Source: DSYU01 sp963827605
GTDB taxonomy: Bacteria > Chloroflexota > Anaerolineae > Anaerolineales > Anaerolineaceae
NCBI GenBank assembly: GCA_963827605.1
Contig: CAWHBK010000003.1
Span: 620,001 to 684,000 of the forward strand
Direction: 5' to 3'
DNA: 64,000 nucleotides
Of the stretch, positions 9,188-18,362 are shown one piece after another. The notes beneath the pieces are model-generated. The model saw only the letters and a list, made by a program, of their open reading frames with translations. It was not told the DNA's origin and made no database searches. Each line of letters opens with the position of its first letter. Positions within the stretch are counted from its first letter, which is position 1. Made by a program: the position numbers and the translations under genes.

Positions 9188-10750
9188 CTACTGTTCCAAA
9201 CCCAGCGCCGCTTTGGCGATAATGCCGTAGATCGGGACAGCTTCTCCAGCTCCGCCGGGAACATTTTCCAGCAGAATGGAAATAACGACCATTTTCCCAT
9301 TGATCTCCGAAAAGCCAATAAACCACCCATTCGGGTTTTGGCTGCCCCCCAGTTGAGCGGTTCCGGTCTTTCCACCGGTTACAGCCCCCGGTACCAAATT
9401 CTGTCCGATTTGGAAGTGATCGACCACGCGGATCATCATCTGGCGTACCTGGTCCGCAGTCTCCGTGCGCATCACCCCTTGGACAGTTTTGTTCACTGGC
9501 TGGCTGCGAATCACATTCCCTTTCGTATCACGGATGCTTTCAACGAAGTATGGCACCGGAATGGATCCATTATTCACCACCGACTCGACTAACATCGCCA
9601 TACTGATTGGAGTGACCAGCAGTTCGCCTTGCCCGAACCCGGTCGACGCGCGCAGAACATTGTTCGTGCGCAAATCATTAACATCATTCGCGAGTTGTGG
9701 CTCGCTGACTTGTAATTCAAGTGGAAAACGCTGTGTGTAATCTGGGGTGCTGAAGCCGAGTTTTTCACCATATTCAATATATGTATCCGGTGACATAACA
9801 TCTGCCAGTTTGGCAAAGGCTGCGTTCGCTGAAACGGCATACGAATCTGTCAGGGTTAATCGGTTTTCCTTATGGTTCGGGTCTACAATATCAAACCCGC
9901 CAACCGTATAAACATAGTAAATCCGGCCATCTTGAGAAGTCCTTGGTTGACCAAAGTCAAAGACAGTGTCGGGCTTCACCTGTCCTGAATCCAGCGCAGC
10001 AATCAATGTGACGGTTTTGAATGTAGAACCAGGCGTATACAAACCCTGTGTTGCGCGGTTCACCAGCGCAGTCGACCCTTCGAGCGTTGCTACATAATCT
10101 GGATCATTAATGCGATTTGGATCCAGGCCTGGATTACTGACCATTGCCAAAACTGCGCCGGTTTTTCCATCCAGAACAATTGCCGTACCTACCCGTCCAC
10201 CCATCGCCTGAACAGCTGTGTTTTGCAGGTCGCTGTCAACGGTCAATACCAGGTCGCTGCCGCGAATTGGGCGATGCAGCATGCGGGCAATTTCCGTATC
10301 CGGCCGGTCCAGTCCAAGCAGCTGGCGGTTGTAGGTTGCTTCCAACCCAGTTACCCCCGTTCTTAACGCCGATACATACCCGACAGTTTGCGCTAAAGAA
10401 GGTTCTGTATACACGCGCGTATACTCACCCTGCTGACCGGTATCCTGGGCCAATACCCGGCCATTGCGATCATAAATCGTTCCGCGTTGAATGGTAGACA
10501 ACAGCTGCATCGTGCGCTGGATCACCGGTTGGGGAAGCCGTGCCAGGCTGGACGCTTCTGGAGCTCCTGGGGCAGTCGTGGGCTGCCCGCGGAGTTGGGC
10601 ATACACTTTTTCCGCCTTTATTGGGTCAAGCGCCACGGGATCTAATGAATACCCGCGCCATAACTGCCAGTAGGCTGCTCGCAACGAGACCAGGATCAGT
10701 AATACCGCCAGGACCCGGCCAATAACCCAAATGCGCCGTTCCAGGTTCAT
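9188..10750 (-). CDS. Penicillin-binding protein 2 (peptidoglycan transpeptidase)
   Basis: This is a 520-residue class B PBP. One N-terminal membrane helix (8-26) is followed by a short non-catalytic domain and a transpeptidase domain with STFK (Ser242, Lys245), SAN (307-309) and KTG (461-463). It crosslinks peptidoglycan on the outer face of the membrane together with a SEDS glycosyltransferase. That partner is the next gene upstream, with which it overlaps by 4 bases (ATGA). It resembles the actinobacterial PbpA more than FtsI, but the sequence alone does not separate elongation from division roles. Confidence 0.93.
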   Translation of the reverse strand: MNLERRIWVIGRVLAVLLILVSLRAAYWQLWRGYSLDPVALDPIKAEKVYAQLRGQPTTAPGAPEASSLARLPQPVIQRTMQLLSTIQRGTIYDRNGRVLAQDTGQQGEYTRVYTEPSLAQTVGYVSALRTGVTGLEATYNRQLLGLDRPDTEIARMLHRPIRGSDLVLTVDSDLQNTAVQAMGGRVGTAIVLDGKTGAVLAMVSNPGLDPNRINDPDYVATLEGSTALVNRATQGLYTPGSTFKTVTLIAALDSGQVKPDTVFDFGQPRTSQDGRIYYVYTVGGFDIVDPNHKENRLTLTDSYAVSANAAFAKLADVMSPDTYIEYGEKLGFSTPDYTQRFPLELQVSEPQLANDVNDLRTNNVLRASTGFGQGELLVTPISMAMLVESVVNNGSIPVPYFVESIRDTKGNVIRSQPVNKTVQGVMRTETADQVRQMMIRVVDHFQIGQNLVPGAVTGGKTGTAQLGGSQNPNGWFIGFSEINGKMVVISILLENVPGGAGEAVPIYGIIAKAALGLEQ

Positions 10751-12120
10751 ACCAGCCTCTTCTCTATCCGCTGCATGATTGCCAGCACAACGCCAACTTC
10801 CGTCAGGTTTACCATAAGGGATACACCCCCCAGGCTGAGAAATGGAAGCGTTACGCCCGTCAAGGGGAACATATCGAATGTGCCCCCTGCCATAATAAAT
10901 GCCTGAGTAAAAAGATGCACGCCAATTCCGATCAACAATAGGCGTTCAAAAACCTGACCGCCCGGCAGCAGCAGCACCACTCGAAAAATTCGCAGTACAA
11001 GGATTGCGTACAACACCAGCAAGGCAATCCCAACGGCCGACCCCATCTCCTCGAATATCGCCGCTAAAATAAAATCGGAATGGGCCAAAGGGACAAAGGT
11101 CGGCATCCCCAGACCCACACCGGTGCCGGTCACGCCACCCGCAATAACCGCATATAATGCCTGTTGTATCTGATACCCCGGTCCCTCGGCGATTGTGTAT
11201 CCATTTGGCATCAATTGTGTGCTCCAGGGGTTCTGAAATGCCAGGTAGCGGTATTGAATCGTCGCGGGAAGATGCCAGGTTTGCGACAATACCAACCCGA
11301 CCAATAAACCCATCACCAGGCCCAATACAGCGATGGTTATGAAGATGCGTGTCTCAAACCCGGTAAACAACATGGCGATAAATAGCGCTCCAAGAATTGG
11401 CACAGCCCCAATATCCGACATCGCCACCAGCGCCAGAGTCGCCGCGCCCACGAACATTGCCGCTGGAGCAATATACCGTATCGAGGGCAGGCGGAACCAT
11501 AAGAAATTTATCGCCCTGCCTTCCGCGGCGCGGCCTTCTCGGTCGATATACCAGGCCATGAATATAATCAACGCGATCTTGATCAGTTCAGACGTTTGCA
11601 CCGATGGCAGCGGTCCCAGCTTTAACGCAAGCCGGGCTCCAGTCTCATCCACCACGCCAAACAGGCCGGTTAAGAAGAGCAACCCCAACCCCGCCAGCCC
11701 AATTGGAACAGCATAACGGCGGATGCGCTCGATCAACGGCGGCCAGGCTATAAATATCGTGCATAGAATAGCGCCCGGCAATAAACCGCGCGTAATTTGT
11801 TGAAGGATACCCTCTATGCCTCGTAACCTCCATACCATTGTGGCCCCGATGATGAACAACAACGCCGTTACCGGTAAGATCAGCTGGTCAAACATGACCT
11901 TGCGGAGGGAAAGCGCAATGTGAATGATGCTAAAGCACAATCCAATAATTACAACGGGGATGATTGCTGGGACGAACTCCGGCTGTGTGTCAATCCCCTG
12001 ACGGTAGGCGCCGGCGACTGTCGCAGAAACAAAACCTACCCCGCCGATCAGGAAGATGACAGCTAATAGAGATGCCTCATAAAATCGCCATTGGATATTC
12101 AGTCTTCGCCGCATATTCAT
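10747..12120 (-). CDS. FtsW/RodA/SpoVE family SEDS glycosyltransferase
   Basis: The 457-residue polytopic protein has about 12 membrane helices. It has an extra N-terminal hydrophobic stretch (residues 15-100) ahead of the canonical SEDS core (LGPLPSVQTSELIKIALIIF, GTGVGLG, HSDFILAAIFEEMG, and GVTLPFLSLGGVSLMVNL near the end). SEDS proteins polymerise lipid II into glycan strands. It overlaps the PBP2 gene, its expected partner, and follows the FHA genes, as rodA does in the mycobacterial pkn/fha locus. RodA and FtsW cannot be separated with certainty. Confidence 0.93.
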   Translation of the reverse strand: MNMRRRLNIQWRFYEASLLAVIFLIGGVGFVSATVAGAYRQGIDTQPEFVPAIIPVVIIGLCFSIIHIALSLRKVMFDQLILPVTALLFIIGATMVWRLRGIEGILQQITRGLLPGAILCTIFIAWPPLIERIRRYAVPIGLAGLGLLFLTGLFGVVDETGARLALKLGPLPSVQTSELIKIALIIFMAWYIDREGRAAEGRAINFLWFRLPSIRYIAPAAMFVGAATLALVAMSDIGAVPILGALFIAMLFTGFETRIFITIAVLGLVMGLLVGLVLSQTWHLPATIQYRYLAFQNPWSTQLMPNGYTIAEGPGYQIQQALYAVIAGGVTGTGVGLGMPTFVPLAHSDFILAAIFEEMGSAVGIALLVLYAILVLRIFRVVLLLPGGQVFERLLLIGIGVHLFTQAFIMAGGTFDMFPLTGVTLPFLSLGGVSLMVNLTEVGVVLAIMQRIEKRLV

Positions 12121-12174
12121 CTTTCTAGCCCTCTCGACTTCTTTGGCTAAGAAATCGTATGAGGGAACTATCCT

Positions 12175-12624
12175 TCATTCAATCATTTCGAATGCCAGAT
12201 CACCAACCTCCAGTATAGAACCCGAAACTAACCCGGCGGGTACACCCGGAGTAAGGCGCTGATGATTTATAAACGTACCGTTTGTGCTGTTCAGATCATC
12301 CACCCACCAGGAAGCGCCATCCCAGCGCAGGCGGGCATGCTGGCCCGAGACAAACTGGTCTCGCAGCACCAGATCATTCCCCGCCTGGGATCCTACATTG
12401 GTTTCTGGTTTAAGCGCAATAATCACCCCCGCGCGCAGGCGCGGGTCATTTCCAGGTTGTATGACCCGCAAACGGCCAAAAGACGCAGCCGTATTGGATG
12501 AAGCTGCTTGCGGCAGCCGAAGACGCATTTCGCGCTGCACTCCAATCAGCAGCAGAAAGAGAACCAGGTAAACCAGGCCGAGAAAGATCCACTTCATCAC
12601 GAATAGGAAGATGCTCCAATCCAT
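12175..12624 (-). CDS. Membrane-anchored FHA domain protein (FhaB/FipA-like)
   Basis: The protein has 149 residues. The N-terminal helix at 10-30 spans the membrane. An FHA domain fills residues 65-149, with the phosphothreonine-binding residues in VGSQ, SGQHARL and NSTNGT. FHA domains bind phosphothreonine, and FhaB-type proteins link Ser/Thr kinases to the wall machinery. The gene lies 9 bases after the FhaA-like gene and 55 bases before the SEDS gene, which supports co-transcription. That it is a substrate of the kinase at 14610 is inference. Confidence 0.88.
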   Translation of the reverse strand: MDWSIFLFVMKWIFLGLVYLVLFLLLIGVQREMRLRLPQAASSNTAASFGRLRVIQPGNDPRLRAGVIIALKPETNVGSQAGNDLVLRDQFVSGQHARLRWDGASWWVDDLNSTNGTFINHQRLTPGVPAGLVSGSILEVGDLAFEMIE

Positions 12625-12633
12625 ATCGTGGCC

Positions 12634-13659
12634 TCAACGGTTCGACCAAAAATAGAATGTCACTACGCCGGGCGTATCCGAGCGGGGATACAGCGGATCA
12701 ACCGCGGCCAGCACAATTGCATCCCCATTCTGCAGCCGGTAGCCGGCAGGTGGGACTCTCCGCAGGTTTACATACGTTCCATTCGCGGAGGGCCGACCAT
12801 CGGGGGAACCATCGTAAAGCATACAAACATTATTTTGCATAACGATGTATGCATGCTGGCCGCTCACCAGGCGTTTCTCCTGTATGATCGGCATATCAAG
12901 AAATATCTGGCTTGTATCACTTCGCCCAATTGTATTGATCCCCGGATAAAGCGCCCAGCGCTGCCCGGTTGGAATGAGTTCCAGAAAGGCTGCTGATGTT
13001 CCTCTCTGTGGGTCTTGACCTGGTGGCGCTGGTTTTCCAGAAGGTCGCGCCCGCGGATTTTCGGGCACAGTCGTGGGCGGGCCTCCATGCCGCAACGGCG
13101 GAACAACGTGGGGCCTTGCGGCAGGCGGAGGGTTTACCCGCGGCCCAGGCGACGCCGGAGCCGAACCAGTCTGTTTTCGTTGGGGTAATTGGACAACGCC
13201 AGGCGCAAAATCCGGCTCGATCCTGCTCAGTATGCGCGCTTCGTTATCCTTCAGGTCATTCGCGGGGCGTACTTCTAGCTGCAGCCGGCCCCCAAAATGG
13301 AATTCTTTGCGGCCCTGCCGGCTATTGGCGGTAACCAGTTCTTCCAGCAACCGCTCGCGCCACTGGTGTAGAATCTGCCCTTCGATAGGGTGGAACTGGC
13401 GAGCAAAATTTGCTTCGCTCACCTCTACCACATACCGATTTGGCACCACTTTTTGATAATTTACATCCTCGAGCATATTCTCGCGCGTCAACATTGCATC
13501 GCGCAGCTGGCTGCCAATATCCGCCGGGCGAATGGGCCGGTTCATCCACGGCAGGCGGGATAGATCTGGCAAGCCCAATTCAGGCAAGCGATCCATACCA
13601 GGCAAACCAGGACGGATAAACCGGACCTGCCACTTTTCTTCAGGTTTTGAATTTGCCAT
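12634..13659 (-). CDS. FhaA-like protein: DUF3662 domain plus C-terminal FHA domain
   Basis: The protein has 341 residues. Residues about 40-150 match the FhaA N-terminal domain (MLTRENMLEDVNYQKVVPN, FGGRLQLEVRP). A Pro/Arg-rich linker covers about 155-225. The C-terminal FHA domain has TIGRSD, SGQHAYI and SANGTYVN as phosphothreonine-binding elements. In mycobacteria FhaA binds the lipid II flippase regulator MviN and dampens wall synthesis. The domain order is the same here, although the insert in the FHA loop (GSPDGRPSANG) is longer than usual. Its neighbours are two further FHA genes. Confidence 0.9.
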   Translation of the reverse strand: MANSKPEEKWQVRFIRPGLPGMDRLPELGLPDLSRLPWMNRPIRPADIGSQLRDAMLTRENMLEDVNYQKVVPNRYVVEVSEANFARQFHPIEGQILHQWRERLLEELVTANSRQGRKEFHFGGRLQLEVRPANDLKDNEARILSRIEPDFAPGVVQLPQRKQTGSAPASPGPRVNPPPAARPHVVPPLRHGGPPTTVPENPRARPSGKPAPPGQDPQRGTSAAFLELIPTGQRWALYPGINTIGRSDTSQIFLDMPIIQEKRLVSGQHAYIVMQNNVCMLYDGSPDGRPSANGTYVNLRRVPPAGYRLQNGDAIVLAAVDPLYPRSDTPGVVTFYFWSNR

Positions 13660-13667
13660 ACACCCCC

Positions 13668-14441
13668 TTACGGAAGTTCGCGAAGAATAAGCACGGTGCC
13701 GCCCAGCGTAATCCGGTCACCAGGGCCCAATGCCTGGTCGTTTGCGGCAACACCATTGATATGAATTCCATGCATGCTCCCCAAATCCCGGATTCGCAGC
13801 TTGCCATTCCATTCATATAACTCAGCATGCGCGCGTGAGATGTTCAAGTCGGCATCCAAGGCAATTCCAGCCTCTGGACCACGCCCAATCCGCAGCGGAA
13901 GCGATTTTACAATAAACTGCTGACCTTGATGAGGCCCATCGGTAACAAAGAGTGAGTACCGGGTGCGGAGTGCCTGGTATGGTGATCGAATTGTCTCAGG
14001 TGTCGCGAAGGCATGCGCTTTCCCATTGGAATGCGCAGGATTGGTATTTCCCCAGGCTGGTTCCGGCATGGGCACCTGCTGCAGCATCGCATTTAAGGCC
14101 TGCCTGTTCGCCTGGTCTGGCGTTGCCTGCTCCAGATCCCGATCCAGGCTCATTGGCGGGACATACATATTGGCACTTCCAGCAGGAGTGTTATCGCCTG
14201 CCGGCGGCGTCAGGTAACGCCGGAGAGCTTGCATAAACAGGTATAGCGCAAAACCAAATAATGGCAGCGCGACCGTCACCGCAATCCAGGCCTTGCGCTC
14301 GATTGCGCGCACACCCCGCCGGTTCGTGTCCCAGCGCACCAGCCGGTACGAGGCGTACCAAAGCAGCAGCACCCCGATCAGCCCGCCCAGTAGAATAAAA
14401 AAAGAAGACAAACTCTCCGTCATAAGCAAACCAGTGGTCAT
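13668..14441 (-). CDS. FHA domain protein with N-terminal membrane helices
   Basis: The frame is open back to 14528, but the ATG at 14441 (or 14423) gives a better start, placing two membrane helices near the N-terminus (SSFFILLGGLIGVLLLW, then WIAVTVALPLFGFALYLFM). A polar linker leads to an FHA domain at the C-terminus with LRIGRGPEAG, ISRAHAEL and GSMHGIHIN. The usual NGT after the last loop is replaced by HGI, so threonine-phosphate specificity may differ. It is the first gene of the FHA-SEDS-PBP2 run and faces the kinase gene. Confidence 0.82.
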   Translation of the reverse strand: MTTGLLMTESLSSFFILLGGLIGVLLLWYASYRLVRWDTNRRGVRAIERKAWIAVTVALPLFGFALYLFMQALRRYLTPPAGDNTPAGSANMYVPPMSLDRDLEQATPDQANRQALNAMLQQVPMPEPAWGNTNPAHSNGKAHAFATPETIRSPYQALRTRYSLFVTDGPHQGQQFIVKSLPLRIGRGPEAGIALDADLNISRAHAELYEWNGKLRIRDLGSMHGIHINGVAANDQALGPGDRITLGGTVLILRELP

Positions 14442-14451
14442 CAACAACGAT

Positions 14452-14510
14452 TTGGACTGCTTTGTATTCTCCAGCAGTCCAATCGAGATTATCAATATAT
14501 AAATATTATA
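14452..14510 (-). promoter_or_regulatory. Promoter and leader hairpin of the FHA-FtsW-PBP2 run
   Basis: On the minus strand a TATAAT box lies at 14510-14505. Downstream of it, in the predicted leader, a perfect 10-bp inverted repeat (14452-14461 with 14473-14482, loop 11 bases) sits just before the ATG at 14441. It could be an operator or an RNA hairpin controlling translation. No clear -35 box is seen. Confidence 0.4.
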
Positions 14511-14597
14511 CCTTAAAGGCAGCCGCATCCTCCGGACGGATCACAAAAAAAGTCGAATAAAAGTGAACAAAAAAACTATAATCACCCTTTTTTGTGG

Positions 14598-14603
14598 GAT
14601 AAT
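14598..14603 (+). promoter_or_regulatory. -10 box of the kinase gene, leaderless arrangement
   Basis: GATAAT ends exactly 6 bases before the A of the kinase ATG at 14610. No Shine-Dalgarno sequence lies between, so transcription probably begins at the start codon. Confidence 0.45.
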
Positions 14604-14609
14604 ATTGGC

Positions 14610-16493
14610 ATGAATGATTCTCTACTAGGCAGCCAGGTTGCCGGATATCGGATTGAGCGTCTGCTGGGCCGCGGCGGTATGGCTTCCGTGTATTTTGCCT
14701 GGGATACAATGAATAATCGCGCCGTCGCTCTAAAAGTTATGGATGAGCGCTATCGCGATACACCGGCTTATGTGAACCGCTTTATTCAGGAAGCGCAAAC
14801 CATTGCCTCCTGGAACCACAAAAATATTGTAAATGTCTTCGACGCCGGCGAGGAAAATGGCATCTATTATTACGCGATGGAATTCATCCGCGGAATGGAT
14901 CTAGCCCAACTGCTGCGCCAGTACTTGAACGCAGGTCAGCTGATGCCATATAACGAGGTTGTGCGGATTGGTTGGGCGATTGCCAATGCCCTCGATTTCG
15001 CCCATGCCAATGGAATGATCCACCGGGATGTCAAACCTTCTAACGTGTTGATCTGTGTCGATGGGCGTATTTTGTTATCCGACTTTGGCCTGGTCATGGA
15101 TATCAACCGTGGAACGATGGGAGAAACGTTCGGTTCGCCAACCTATATTTCTCCCGAACAGGCCCGCTCCTCTGCGGGGGCCGTCCCCCAATCGGATGTC
15201 TATTCTCTTGGCGTAATGTTGTATGAAATGCTCATTGGAGTTGTGCCGTTCTACGATCCATCTCCAGCGGCGCTGGCGCTCAAACACCTCACTGAAGAGC
15301 CACCCCGCCCGCGGCTGCTCAACCCGCGTCTCAGCCCAGCGGTTGAAGCGGTTCTTTTACGGGCTCTGCGGAAACAGCCAATGGAGCGATATGCTACCGG
15401 TCGAGAAATGCTCTCTGCTCTGGAACACGCATTGGCACCGGACCTTCATACTCAAGATGCCTCCGTTCCGCAGCCGATCGCACAAGAAACCCAGGTTTTT
15501 CGCACTTCGCGCACTACCCCTCCAGAGCGCAAAGCCCCGCCGGCCCATATTAATCCACCGGTCGTGCAGCCAGGCTACCCGCGAAACGAGGGCCAAACTG
15601 CTGTCCAGGATGCTGGCGTGTATCCTGGGCAAACGCATACGCAAGTGCGTGGCTATGCGAATTCCGGGCAGTTGCCTCCCACTGGAGCCGCCAACGTTCG
15701 GCCGGCTTATGTTTCCGCCCCGCCGCCTGTTACCTATGGAAATTCACTCCCTCCAGCGGATCCACTCAGCGCCCGCCGGTCCCGTTTTGGGGGGCGGTTT
15801 ATCGGGTGCCTGGGACTGCTGCTGTTGGTGGCGGTCCTGGCGATATTTGCCAGCGCCGCTGCCAGTTCCCTAAAACTTCCGAACCTCTCGATTGCCCAGC
15901 TTCTTGCACCCCTGTTCGCGGCTGCTCCGGAGCCTTCGGCTACCCCAACCCTAACATCTCAACCGTCCGGCACGCCAGTCCCGCCGACGGAAACGCTCGC
16001 CCCCACCGCCACCAATGCACCTACAGCCACATCAGTGCCACCCACGCTTACGGCGACTATCACAGAAACACCTGTACCAACTGCTACAGGTACTCCCATA
16101 CCACCAACCGCTACCGGGGTGCCTGCCACCAGCAGCCCGGTTTTTTATCTTCTCCTGGCGCATCAGAAACAGGATGGTTTCGTTTTGGTCAACACGGGCA
16201 AGAGCACCATTCCCCTTGCGCCGCTTGAATTGTTTGACAACCAGGAGAAAAAGGTAATATCCGGCCCTGACTGGGGCATCGAGGCGCTCAAGCCCGGGCA
16301 GTGCGTGGGGGTATTCCTAGAGGGCAGCTCTCCCAAAGTTCCATCGAATGTACGCTGTGACCCGACCGGCGAGATCCTTACGACCCGCAACAGCTTTTGG
16401 AGGGATAATATTATTGTGCAATTTAACGGCGCACAAATCGCCAATTGTCCCTTCGAACCTTCGAAGTGCGGCTTTAACACCAAAACCGAATAA
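14610..16493 (+). CDS. Membrane Ser/Thr protein kinase with extracytoplasmic lamin-tail-like domain
   Basis: The protein has 627 residues. The N-terminal Hanks-type kinase domain (13-285) is complete: GRGGMASVY loop, VALK with Lys42, HRDVKPSN with Asp140, DFG at 158, and SPEQA. A Pro-rich juxtamembrane segment follows, then one membrane helix (about 397-418), a Thr/Pro-rich stalk, and a C-terminal beta domain of about 110 residues (FVLVNTGKSTIPL, four Cys) that recalls lamin-tail domains. It lacks the PASTA repeats of PknB. It faces three FHA genes, its likely phospho-readers. An earlier TTG at 14592 is possible, but the ATG at 14610 fits the kinase N-terminus. Confidence 0.93.
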   Translation: MNDSLLGSQVAGYRIERLLGRGGMASVYFAWDTMNNRAVALKVMDERYRDTPAYVNRFIQEAQTIASWNHKNIVNVFDAGEENGIYYYAMEFIRGMDLAQLLRQYLNAGQLMPYNEVVRIGWAIANALDFAHANGMIHRDVKPSNVLICVDGRILLSDFGLVMDINRGTMGETFGSPTYISPEQARSSAGAVPQSDVYSLGVMLYEMLIGVVPFYDPSPAALALKHLTEEPPRPRLLNPRLSPAVEAVLLRALRKQPMERYATGREMLSALEHALAPDLHTQDASVPQPIAQETQVFRTSRTTPPERKAPPAHINPPVVQPGYPRNEGQTAVQDAGVYPGQTHTQVRGYANSGQLPPTGAANVRPAYVSAPPPVTYGNSLPPADPLSARRSRFGGRFIGCLGLLLLVAVLAIFASAAASSLKLPNLSIAQLLAPLFAAAPEPSATPTLTSQPSGTPVPPTETLAPTATNAPTATSVPPTLTATITETPVPTATGTPIPPTATGVPATSSPVFYLLLAHQKQDGFVLVNTGKSTIPLAPLELFDNQEKKVISGPDWGIEALKPGQCVGVFLEGSSPKVPSNVRCDPTGEILTTRNSFWRDNIIVQFNGAQIANCPFEPSKCGFNTKTE

Positions 16494-16648
16494 TTCGTTC
16501 CCGTATCTTTGCCATCCTGATGCGGGCTCATGCGGAACCGCAAGGAAAGTACAACAGCCGCTATCCGATCCTTTCACGTGTCAACGAAGGTTCGATGCAA
16601 CCTAATTGGGCAATACCTCACTGTGATCGTTAAAAATAGGAGATAGGC

Positions 16649-17434
16649 ATGTCGAAATCCGTTTTAGCCGCCCAACTATATACCGTTCGCCAATTTGCTC
16701 AAAATGCCAAAGAACTTGCGCAGAGTTTGCAGAAGATCCGGGCAATTGGCTACAAAAGTGTGCAGGTTTCGGGGATTGGCCCCATCTCTCCGGCAGAAGT
16801 AAAGCGCATTGTCGATGATAACGATCTATCCATTTGTAATACCCATATTGCTTACGATATTCTACACAATAACCTTCCGCAAGTTATCGAGCAGCACCAG
16901 CTGTGGAACTGCAAGCACGTCGCCGTTGGCAGCATGCCGGTAGAATTTCGAAATGGCGAGGCAGGCTTTCATCGCTTTGCTATGGAGGCCAATAAAATTG
17001 GTCAGGAGTTAGACCGCGCGGGGCTCACGTTCAGCTATCACAATCACAGCTTCGAGTTCATTCGCTACGGACATCGCACCGGCCTGGATATTATCTTTGA
17101 GGAGAGCGATCCGCGCTATCTGAAAGCTGAGCTGGATACGTACTGGATTCAACATGGGGGCGCCGATGTGGCTGCCTGGATTCGAAAAGTCAAAAACCGT
17201 ATGCCGGTCGTTCACTTAAAAGATATGGCGGTCATCACTGAAGGCTGGAACGTGCAGCAGATCATGGCGGAAGTCGGCGAGGGAAACCTAAACTGGCAGG
17301 AAGTGCTGGCGGCATGCCAGGAAGCGAATGTGGAATGGTATGCTGTTGAACAGGATGTCTGCCAGCGCGACCCATTTGAGAGCTTACAAATCAGTTATCA
17401 ATATTTAAAAGCCGCGGGTATTGAGAAATCATAG
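16649..17434 (+). CDS. Sugar phosphate isomerase/epimerase family TIM-barrel protein
   Basis: The 261-residue protein has the AP-endonuclease-2/xylose-isomerase-like TIM barrel: a start strand AAQLYTVRQF, the metal-ligand regions FSYHNHSFEF, KAELDTYWIQHGG, VVHLKDMA and a final Glu near WYAVEQDV. Members isomerise or epimerise sugars, inositols or related compounds with a divalent metal. The substrate is not evident, and no sugar operon adjoins it. The ATG is preceded by a GGAGATAGGC stretch that serves as ribosome site. Confidence 0.85.
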   Translation: MSKSVLAAQLYTVRQFAQNAKELAQSLQKIRAIGYKSVQVSGIGPISPAEVKRIVDDNDLSICNTHIAYDILHNNLPQVIEQHQLWNCKHVAVGSMPVEFRNGEAGFHRFAMEANKIGQELDRAGLTFSYHNHSFEFIRYGHRTGLDIIFEESDPRYLKAELDTYWIQHGGADVAAWIRKVKNRMPVVHLKDMAVITEGWNVQQIMAEVGEGNLNWQEVLAACQEANVEWYAVEQDVCQRDPFESLQISYQYLKAAGIEKS

Positions 17435-17595
17435 GACGCGAACCTATTATTGATCATTCTTGTCAAACCGTTGATGGAATGTTACTAAATTTATACATAA
17501 CTTTAAGCGGATTTTTATATTTCGATGATATAGTACCTTTATAAGGGAATATTTGCGATTATTTGTTGTTTTGCAAAAGAAAGGATTGGCGCTAG

Positions 17596-18282
17596 ATGTT
17601 TTGGAATCCGATGTACTTTATCTTCGCCCTTCCCGCGCTGCTGCTGGGAATGTGGGCGCAGTTCAAGGTGCAGTCTTCCTTTCGGAAGTACTCTCAGGTG
17701 CGCAGCATAGTGGGTCTCAGCGGCGCAGAAATTGCGCGCCGCATGTTGGATATGAGCGGGTTATACAACGTTCCGGTTGAGATGACAAATGGGTTCTTGA
17801 GCGACCATTATGACCCATCTCACCGGGTGCTGCGCCTCAGTCCCGATGTTTATCGCGGGAACAGCCTGGCTTCTGCTGGTGTCGCCGCTCATGAGGCTGG
17901 GCATGCCCTCCAACACCAGGATGCCTACCTGCCTATGCAGATCCGCTCGGCGATTGTTCCTACGGTACAGATTGGCAGCTGGTTAGGGCCCATTATCTTT
18001 ATCGTTGGCCTGTTATTGAACTATACCCCGCTTGCCCAGATAGGTCTGATTTTGTTCGCTGCGGTAGCTGTTTTTGCCATCGTCACCCTGCCGGTCGAGT
18101 TCAATGCCAGCCGCAGGGCAAAAGCATGGCTGGCTGACAGTGGGATTCTTTACCAGAACGAAATGGGAGGGGTGAATTCTGTGCTAGACGCTGCCGCGCT
18201 AACATACGTGGCGGCCGCGGTTCAAGCCGTCTCAACCTTACTCTATTACGTGTTCTTACTATCCGGAAGCCGGCGGCGATAA
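17596..18282 (+). CDS. Membrane neutral zinc metallopeptidase (YugP family)
   Basis: The 228-residue protein begins with a membrane helix (YFIFALPALLLGMWAQF). It carries HEAGH (His99, Glu100, His103) of the zincin active site, two more membrane segments (about 115-165), and a downstream acidic EFNASRRAKAWL region with the third ligand. The family is related to YugP and Ste24-like peptidases, but its substrates are unknown. AAAGGA lies 10 bases before the ATG. A strong terminator follows the gene. Confidence 0.88.
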   Translation: MFWNPMYFIFALPALLLGMWAQFKVQSSFRKYSQVRSIVGLSGAEIARRMLDMSGLYNVPVEMTNGFLSDHYDPSHRVLRLSPDVYRGNSLASAGVAAHEAGHALQHQDAYLPMQIRSAIVPTVQIGSWLGPIIFIVGLLLNYTPLAQIGLILFAAVAVFAIVTLPVEFNASRRAKAWLADSGILYQNEMGGVNSVLDAAALTYVAAAVQAVSTLLYYVFLLSGSRRR

Positions 18283-18299
18283 GATTGCCGTTCGGTAAG

Positions 18300-18347
18300 G
18301 CAGTGGGAGGTTTTGGCCAGGTTGCCCAAGCCTCCCACTGCTTTTTT
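18300..18347 (+). terminator. Rho-independent terminator after the zinc peptidase gene
   Basis: GCAGTGGGAGG (18300-18310) pairs with CCTCCCACTGC (18331-18341), followed by six T. A smaller inner hairpin lies in the loop. Confidence 0.85.
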
Positions 18348-18350
18348 GTT

Positions 18351-18356
18351 TATAAT
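18351..18356 (+). promoter_or_regulatory. Consensus -10 box, leaderless arrangement
   Basis: A perfect TATAAT follows the terminator and ends 6 bases before the GTG at 18363. This decides the start of the next gene and suggests a leaderless message. Confidence 0.5.
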
Positions 18357-18362
18357 TACGCG

